From Bacilli bacterium (GTDB lineage Bacteria; Bacillota_I; Bacilli_A; ML615J-28; CAG-313): a stretch of DNA of 32,277 bases. The notes under the pieces were generated by a model. That model was not told the origin of the DNA and ran no database searches. It was given only the letters and a program-made list of their open reading frames with translations. Shown here piece after piece: positions 29,142-32,277 of the stretch. The position numbers and the translations under genes are program-made. Every line of letters starts with the position of its first letter. The stretch's first letter is position 1. The DNA is taken from the NCBI GenBank assembly GCA_017937305.1, contig JAGBDV010000023.1:1-32277 (forward strand), in the 5' to 3' direction.

Positions 29142-29158
29142 AGTGTCTTTTTATTTTA
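29127..29158 (+). terminator. Terminator-like hairpin overlapping holin stop
   Basis: AAAGATACT (29,127-29,135), loop GAATAA, AGTGTCTTT (29,142-29,150), then TTATTTT. It is a 9-bp stem with one U-G pair and a U-rich but interrupted tail. It would lower expression of the acidic peptide and endolysin relative to upstream genes, perhaps helping to time lysis. Confidence 0.65.
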
Positions 29159-29188
29159 ATTATTTTTAAGATTAGGAGGAATGAAAAA

Positions 29189-29296
29189 ATGGAAGAAAAA
29201 ATAATTGAAACAGAAGAAATCATTGAAGAAGAGTACATAGAAGTAGTTGGTGATACTGCAGAAGTGTATGAAGAAAAAGAAGAGGAGGTTCAATAA
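29189..29296 (+). CDS. 35-aa very acidic peptide in lysis cassette
   Basis: A strong ribosome site (AGGAGGA, 29,175-29,181) precedes this ATG by 7 nt, and the stop overlaps the endolysin start (TAATG). The peptide is nearly half glutamate (16 of 35; e.g. ETEEIIEEEYIEVV) with no lysine after residue 4 except one. No family recognised. It may be a leader that couples endolysin translation, or a regulator of lysis; the arrangement shows only that it is likely translated. Confidence 0.55.
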   Translation: MEEKIIETEEIIEEEYIEVVGDTAEVYEEKEEEVQ

Positions 29297-30297
29297 TGGG
29301 AAAAGTAATGACTAATGTTGAATTTGTAAAAATTGCAAAAGATATTGCTACTAAATACAAAACACTTTATATAATGGGGTGTTTTGGTTCACCTATGAAT
29401 AATACTAATAAGAATAGATATTGTAATAATCATTCATACAATAAACAAAGTTCTAGAACTAATAAAATTAAAAATGCTAGTGCTGATACCTTTGGTTTTG
29501 ACTGTGTATGCTTAATTAAAGGTATTTTATGGGGATGGAATGGTAATGTAAATAAAACCTATGGTGGAGCAGTTTATAATTCTAATGGAGTTCCTGATAA
29601 GAGTGCAAATCAAATTATGGATTATTGCACTAATGTCTCTAAAGATTTTAGCAATATAGAAATTGGTGAAATTGTTTGGATGAATGGTCATGTTGGAATT
29701 GCTATAGGTGATGGTCTTGCAGTTGAATGTACTCCAATTTGGAAAGATGGTGTTCAAATTACTGCAATAGGTAATATTGGTAAAAAGAGTGGTTATAATA
29801 CTAGAACATGGACTAGTCACGGAAAATTAAAATTCATTGATTATGTTAGTTCAACACCATCTACTACACCATCAACACCATCAAACAATAACCAAGATAC
29901 TTCAAATGGTTATACAGGTAAGTTCAAAGAGGGAGATAAAGTAATAATTAATGGTGCTTTATATATTAGTAGCACTGCATCTGCTCCAAATGGTTCTGTA
30001 TCTAATAGAGAAACAATAATAACAAGAGTTGCTAAAAATACTGCTCATCCTTATAATACAACAGGAGATTTAGGTTGGATGAATGAAGCAGATATAAAAT
30101 TAGTAGCAACACCAAGTCAACCAAAAGAAGATTTATTGACAATTGTTAAAAGAACTATTAGAGGTGATTTTGGTAATCAACCTGAAAGACAAAAAAAGAT
30201 TGAAGCTTTAGGTTATGATTATAATCAAGTAAGAGACCAAGTAAATAAAAATTATGCTAATGGCACTACTAGATGGGATAATATTAAATTATATTAA
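29296..30297 (+). CDS. Endolysin: NlpC/P60-like peptidase with SH3-like and CW_7 wall-binding domains
   Basis: Cell-wall hydrolase, 333 aa. The catalytic part (1-180) has the cysteine in FGFDCVCLIKG (Cys70) and the histidine in VWMNGHVGIAIGDG (His132), with ECTP shortly after; this is an NlpC/P60-like arrangement in which the usual DCSG is DCVC. A Ser/Thr/Pro linker (SSTPSTTPSTPSNNNQ) leads to an SH3-like domain (about 208-270, KEGDKVIINGALYISSTA) and a CW_7 repeat (about 278-325: VKRTIRGDFGNQPERQKKIE, GYDYNQVRDQVN), which binds muropeptides. It has no signal peptide, so release depends on the holin. The start overlaps the acidic peptide stop; GAGGAGG is the ribosome site. Confidence 0.9.
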   Translation: MGKVMTNVEFVKIAKDIATKYKTLYIMGCFGSPMNNTNKNRYCNNHSYNKQSSRTNKIKNASADTFGFDCVCLIKGILWGWNGNVNKTYGGAVYNSNGVPDKSANQIMDYCTNVSKDFSNIEIGEIVWMNGHVGIAIGDGLAVECTPIWKDGVQITAIGNIGKKSGYNTRTWTSHGKLKFIDYVSSTPSTTPSTPSNNNQDTSNGYTGKFKEGDKVIINGALYISSTASAPNGSVSNRETIITRVAKNTAHPYNTTGDLGWMNEADIKLVATPSQPKEDLLTIVKRTIRGDFGNQPERQKKIEALGYDYNQVRDQVNKNYANGTTRWDNIKLY

Positions 30298-30302
30298 AAA
30301 AT

Positions 30303-30325
30303 GTGAGGGTTTCCTCACTTTTTTT
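30303..30325 (+). terminator. Terminator of the late operon
   Basis: GTGAGG (30,303-30,308), loop GTTT, CCTCAC (30,313-30,318), then seven T residues. It is preceded by an A-run, so it could also work leftward. It stands 6 nt after the endolysin stop and closes the late operon. Confidence 0.93.
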
Positions 30326-30378
30326 GTGCCTAAAATTACATATTTTTATAAAATAATATATCTAAAAAGTTTTTAGAA

Positions 30379-30572
30379 TAGCCAACAGGTAGCCAACAAA
30401 AACCTTTTAATTCCTTTATTTATCAAATACCACAATTCTCAAAACGATAGATTGCGTACCACAGTTCTACCCTATAAACTCAATGTTTATGGGGTTTTCT
30501 TTTGTTTAAGATACCTCTAAATGTCTGCTAATTTGTGTGTGTAGCCAACAAGTAGCCAACAGGTAGCCAACA
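30379..30572. other. attP: attP: five integrase arm sites around a core
   Basis: TAGCCAACA occurs five times in one orientation: 30,379, 30,390 on one side, and 30,542, 30,553, 30,564 on the other, each set spaced 11 bp apart. Direct repeats of about 9-11 bp flanking a core next to the integrase gene are the arm-type sites bound by the N-terminal domain of Tn916/lambda-like integrases. The core should lie between (30,400-30,540). Two near-identical 12-mers TACCACA(A/G)TTCT (30,428 and 30,457) and a strong terminator hairpin (30,469-30,495) are found there; the host's attB may therefore include the end of a gene. A near-palindrome CTAAAAAGTTTTTAG (30,362-30,376) adjoins the left arm. Confidence 0.85.
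30469..30503 (+). terminator. Terminator hairpin inside attP core
   Basis: ACCCTATAAAC and GTTTATGGGGT (30,469-30,479 and 30,485-30,495) pair over 11 bp with one wobble and a 5-nt loop, followed by TTTCTTTT. In a lysogen it would lie at the attachment junction, either being the host gene's own terminator restored on insertion, or insulating prophage from host transcription. Confidence 0.82.
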
Positions 30573-30586
30573 AAAAAATAAGTAAA

Positions 30587-30609
30587 AAGAGATGTTTTTT
30601 GCATCTCTT
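30587..30609 (-). terminator. Terminator of the leftward integrase operon
   Basis: AAGAGATG (30,587-30,594) and CATCTCTT (30,602-30,609) form an 8-bp perfect stem. On the minus strand it is followed by TTTTTACTTATTTTTTT, a good termination tail, 15 nt after the stop of the 46-aa gene. Confidence 0.82.
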
Positions 30610-30623
30610 ATATTTTTATATAT

Positions 30624-30764
30624 TTAATTAATATTATCTGATAAACTTTCACTTATTGTTTTTGATATTTTGGTAATTATTTCTTTTGCCTCTTTTTTAC
30701 TTGGTGGGTTAGTAATAATTACTTTTAATTTCTTTTTTAAATTGGAACATTCTTTTTGTTTCAT
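30624..30764 (-). CDS. 46-aa protein downstream of integrase
   Basis: A short basic protein (KQKECSNLKKKLKVIITNPP, then SKKEAKEIITKISKTISESL) that I recognise as a type found just after the integrase gene in Bacillota prophages, without a known role. AAAGAAAGGA is its ribosome site, overlapping the end of the integrase gene by a few bases of spacing (start 14 nt after the integrase stop). Being co-transcribed with integrase and lying next to attP, it could be an accessory of recombination; that is inference. Confidence 0.7.
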   Translation of the reverse strand: MKQKECSNLKKKLKVIITNPPSKKEAKEIITKISKTISESLSDNIN

Positions 30765-30778
30765 AATAATCCTTTCTT

Positions 30779-31822
30779 TTATCTTAATAGATTAACTGCT
30801 TCAATTAATTCTTCTATATCTTTATGTGTATAAACTTTGTCAGTAATATCTTTACTAGCATGACCCAATATTCTTTTTATACATAATTTATTTGCATCTG
30901 TTCTATCCATTCGTGTTGCAAATGTATGTCTTGTGTCATGTGGCTTGTGATTAGGATTAAATTCAATTTGTTCTATTATCTTTTCCCATTTTTCATGATA
31001 ATAGTTCCAATATAACATTTGTTTTCCCTCGTGGTTATATATTAAATATTCACTACCAATTTTTATAGCATTATCATACCATTTTTTTACAAGTGGCAAT
31101 ATTCTATCATGAATAGGGATAATTCTATTTTTCCCTGCATCTGTTTTAGAACCACCTCTCATGTATTTTTTATCAATAAATACATTTTCAATTTTTATAT
31201 CTAATAATTCACCAACTCTCATACCTGTATAAATAAGTATTAAAATTGTATCAATAAAATCCATTCTAGAGACATTTTCCCAAAGTTTGTTTATTTCTTC
31301 TTCTTCAAATGGAATTCTCTCTAATTTGGTTGTTTTTTTGCCTATATCGAGGTATGAAGAGTATTTTTTAATATTTAGGTCATTCTTTATTGCATAATCG
31401 TATAATTGGTTAAAAAACACTTTAAATGCCTTTTTAGCACTCCATTTATCACCCATAGAGTCAACTATAGATTGTAATTGATTTATTTTAATATCAACAA
31501 ATGCCTCTTCTTCTATATCTTTGCAATAGTTCCAACACATTCTATATACAACTTGAGTTTTAGGTGCAATTTTAGGAAATTTTTCATTTTTCCATTTTTC
31601 ATGTAATTCATTTAAAGTGATTTTCTTTGCATCTATGTCATAAGGATTTTCATTAAATAGAGCTAATTCTTGCAGAGCTTGAGTTCTAGTTTCAAAATAT
31701 CCTACAATCTTTCTTATTTGTTTTCCATTGTCATCCCAACCTACAGTTTTTCTAACCATATAAGGTTTTCTTCTTTTTCCTGAAAGTTTCTCAATAGAAC
31801 CATAATTATTAGGTAATTTCAT
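30779..31822 (-). CDS. int: Phage integrase, tyrosine recombinase
   Basis: Integrates and excises the phage at attP, 347 aa, full length. Residues 1-60 are an AP2-like arm-binding domain (YGSIEKLSGKRRKPYMVRKT, then VGYFETRTQALQELALF); 70-155 the SAM-like core-binding domain; 165-347 the catalytic domain with Arg202 (TGMRVGELL), Lys226 (GSKTDAGKNR), His295 and Arg298 (HDTRHTF), His321 (LGHAS) and nucleophile Tyr331 (VYTHKD). All catalytic residues are intact. AGGAGGA precedes the start. It reads away from the repressor, and its own stop is followed by a 46-aa gene, a terminator and the arm sites. A weak minus-strand -10 (TATAAT, 31,894-31,899) may be its promoter, otherwise it is read from the repressor promoter. 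Confidence 0.95.
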   Translation of the reverse strand: MKLPNNYGSIEKLSGKRRKPYMVRKTVGWDDNGKQIRKIVGYFETRTQALQELALFNENPYDIDAKKITLNELHEKWKNEKFPKIAPKTQVVYRMCWNYCKDIEEEAFVDIKINQLQSIVDSMGDKWSAKKAFKVFFNQLYDYAIKNDLNIKKYSSYLDIGKKTTKLERIPFEEEEINKLWENVSRMDFIDTILILIYTGMRVGELLDIKIENVFIDKKYMRGGSKTDAGKNRIIPIHDRILPLVKKWYDNAIKIGSEYLIYNHEGKQMLYWNYYHEKWEKIIEQIEFNPNHKPHDTRHTFATRMDRTDANKLCIKRILGHASKDITDKVYTHKDIEELIEAVNLLR

Positions 31823-31844
31823 ATATCAAAATCCTCCTATTTTA

Positions 31845-31873
31845 TTGTAATTTTTAGTAATATTTGATATAAT
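31845..31873 (+). promoter_or_regulatory. Promoter of a predicted small antisense RNA
   Basis: On the plus strand, TTGTAA (31,845-31,850), a 17-bp spacer, and the extended -10 TGATATAAT (31,865-31,873). It points toward the 3' end of the repressor gene, away from any protein gene in the same direction, and a strong terminator stands about 80-110 bp downstream. It shares the TGATATAATG core with the late promoters but has no TCACA boxes. Confidence 0.75.
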
Positions 31874-31910
31874 GAAATAGAAAAATCCATAACATTATAT
31901 CTTATATTTT

Positions 31911-31937
31911 GTTTTTTAGTTTTCCAGACTAATTTGT
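31911..31937. repeat. Left copy of the 27-bp perfect inverted repeat
   Basis: Exact reverse complement of 954-980. Together the pair encloses about 1.2 kb of the circle: the repressor gene, both switch promoters and the cro-like gene, each complete. The site has a 7-bp centre (TTTCCAG on this strand) between 10-bp arms ending in ACTAA/TTAGT symmetry. It lies within the predicted small RNA and in the gap between integrase and repressor. Confidence 0.95.
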
Positions 31938-31950
31938 GATTTTTCATTTG

Positions 31951-31981
31951 ACTTACTGTTCGAGCAGTAGGTCTTTTTTTT
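31951..31981 (+). terminator. Terminator of the predicted small RNA
   Basis: ACTTACTG (31,951-31,958), loop TTCGAG, CAGTAGGT (31,965-31,972), then C and eight T residues running into the repressor stop codon (31,980-31,982). An 8-bp stem with one U-G pair. It works only rightward; there is no T-run on the leftward side, so repressor transcripts are not stopped here and may run into integrase. Confidence 0.88.
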
Positions 31982-32277
31982 ATCTTTTTAGTTTTCTTCT
32001 TACTTCAATTGCAATTCCAATAATTTTGACAGGTTTTGTCAATATATCATATTCATTGAAATAATAAGGTTCATATTCATTGTTTAATGGTTTTAAGATA
32101 ATACTTTTATCTTGCTTAATAACTCTTTTAAATGTAGCATCATCACCATTAACCATTACAACACAATCATCACCTGAACAACAATCAGGTTGTTGTTTAA
32201 TAATTATAGTATCACCAGACATATATTCAGGATACATGCTATCACCCTCTATTTTTAAAGCAAAATAATCATTTCCA
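31980..32277 (-). CDS. CI/LexA-type repressor, C-terminal part (continues at window start)
   Basis: C-terminal part of the 230-aa repressor whose start is at 536; nucleotides 32,137-32,277 repeat positions 1-141. It carries the S24 peptidase end: Ser145 in EGDSMYPEY (within the repeated part), Lys182 in ATFKRVIKQ, and the dimer-forming strands IILKPLNNEYEPYYF and VKIIGIAIEVRRKLKR. An internal Met in SMYPEY is not the true start. The stop overlaps the T-run of the oppositely directed small RNA terminator. Confidence 0.95.
   Translation of the reverse strand, partial: GNDYFALKIEGDSMYPEYMSGDTIIIKQQPDCCSGDDCVVMVNGDDATFKRVIKQDKSIILKPLNNEYEPYYFNEYDILTKPVKIIGIAIEVRRKLKR
32137..32277. repeat. Right copy of 141-bp terminal direct repeat
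   Basis: Identical to positions 1-141. Joining 32,136 to 1 restores the repressor reading frame without loss. See the left copy. Confidence 0.93.

Larger units (their letters stand above)
31880..31981 (+). ncRNA. Predicted ~100-nt small RNA antisense to early mRNA
   Basis: A transcript from the promoter at 31,845-31,873 would start near 31,880 and stop at the terminator ending at 31,981. No reading frame with a ribosome site lies in it. It contains 31,911-31,937, which is perfectly complementary over 27 nt to early mRNA 954-980 (cro stop codon region), and 31,900-31,909, complementary over 10 nt to mRNA 989-998, which adjoins the ribosome site (998-1003) of the gene at 1,010. It is also cis-antisense to any repressor-integrase readthrough RNA. 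The layout is like lambda OOP RNA. Prediction from sequence; no expression evidence. Confidence 0.65.

Noticed and set aside
30379..30572. Short regular repeats TAGCCAACA as a CRISPR array
   Set aside because: The units are 9 bp with 2-bp spacers at an 11-bp period, in two groups around a core next to an integrase; they are arm sites of attP, not CRISPR repeats.
31840..31910. A tRNA or tRNA-like element near the integrase (GTTCGAGC in the small RNA terminator loop recalls a T-loop)
   Set aside because: The match is confined to the terminator hairpin; no acceptor stem, anticodon arm or CCA-end pairing can be built around it.
32080..32268. Plus-strand 62-codon frame at the window end
   Set aside because: It is antisense to the repressor's catalytic domain and runs across the circle junction; there is no ribosome site.
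1..32277. Alternative genetic code with TGA read through (common in some gut phages)
   Set aside because: Several genes end in TGA with a well-placed next start (for example 1,512-1,514, 2,309-2,311, 4,340-4,342, 5,545-5,547), and the large structural genes are uninterrupted, so the standard code fits.

Overview
The window is a complete or near-complete temperate siphovirus (or its excised, circular prophage form). Its first 141 bases are repeated exactly as its last 141, so it closes into a circle of 32,136 bp. Very low GC (about 30% by eye), strong AGGAGG-type ribosome binding sites, short overlapping genes, a phi13-type tail tube protein, a DUF859 baseplate protein and a CW_7-type endolysin all point to a phage of a low-GC Bacillota, probably a gut Clostridia or Erysipelotrichia host. 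TGA, TAA and TAG all act as stops, so the code is standard. The host cannot be named from the sequence alone.

Layout. (1) Immunity region, spanning the circle junction (31,823-32,277 joined to 1-980): a LexA/CI-type self-cleaving repressor reading left, a DUF739 Cro-like protein reading right, and back-to-back promoters set in an array of GTT-N11-AAC operators. (2) Early region (1,010-8,493, all rightward): a small DNA-binding protein, an HNH homing endonuclease, a replisome organiser with an internal iteron-like origin, a G39P-type helicase loader, a sigma-70-region-4-like regulator, many small hypothetical proteins, an ASCH protein, DUF6275 and a small tyrosine recombinase. (3) Late region (8,728-30,297): HNH endonuclease, terminase, HK97-type portal, protease and capsid, connectors, tail tube, a frameshifted tail chaperone pair, tape measure, Dit, Tal, baseplate and receptor-binding proteins, a diversity-generating retroelement (DGR), and a lysis cassette. 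(4) attP with five integrase arm sites (30,379-30,572), then leftward integrase and a 46-aa companion gene.

Three systems stand out. First, a DGR: the 3' end of the receptor-binding protein gene (variable repeat, 26,630-26,736) matches a non-coding template repeat (26,881-26,987) except at 11 positions, all of which are adenines in the template, and a reverse transcriptase gene follows directly. The phage can probably rewrite its host-binding tip. Second, an apparent antisense RNA gene between repressor and integrase (promoter 31,845-31,873, terminator 31,951-31,981). Its roughly 100-nt transcript carries 27 nt perfectly complementary to the early mRNA across the cro stop codon, plus 10 nt more directly next to the ribosome binding site of the following gene. 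The same 27-bp inverted repeat has 10-7-10 symmetry and brackets the whole repressor/cro segment, so site-specific inversion, or a nut-like RNA site present in both divergent transcripts, are competing explanations. Third, two near-identical late promoters (9,093-9,127 and 12,044-12,078) are each followed at once by an intrinsic-terminator-like hairpin, suggesting that late genes are controlled by attenuation or antitermination.

How it works together: repressor against Cro decides lysogeny; the early replicon amplifies the DNA; a regulator (best candidate 3,697-4,119) turns on the late promoters; the head is packed through an HNH/P27 TerS/TerL machine; the tail ends in a diversified lectin-like adhesin; a small holin candidate and an NlpC/P60-like/CW_7 endolysin release the progeny.
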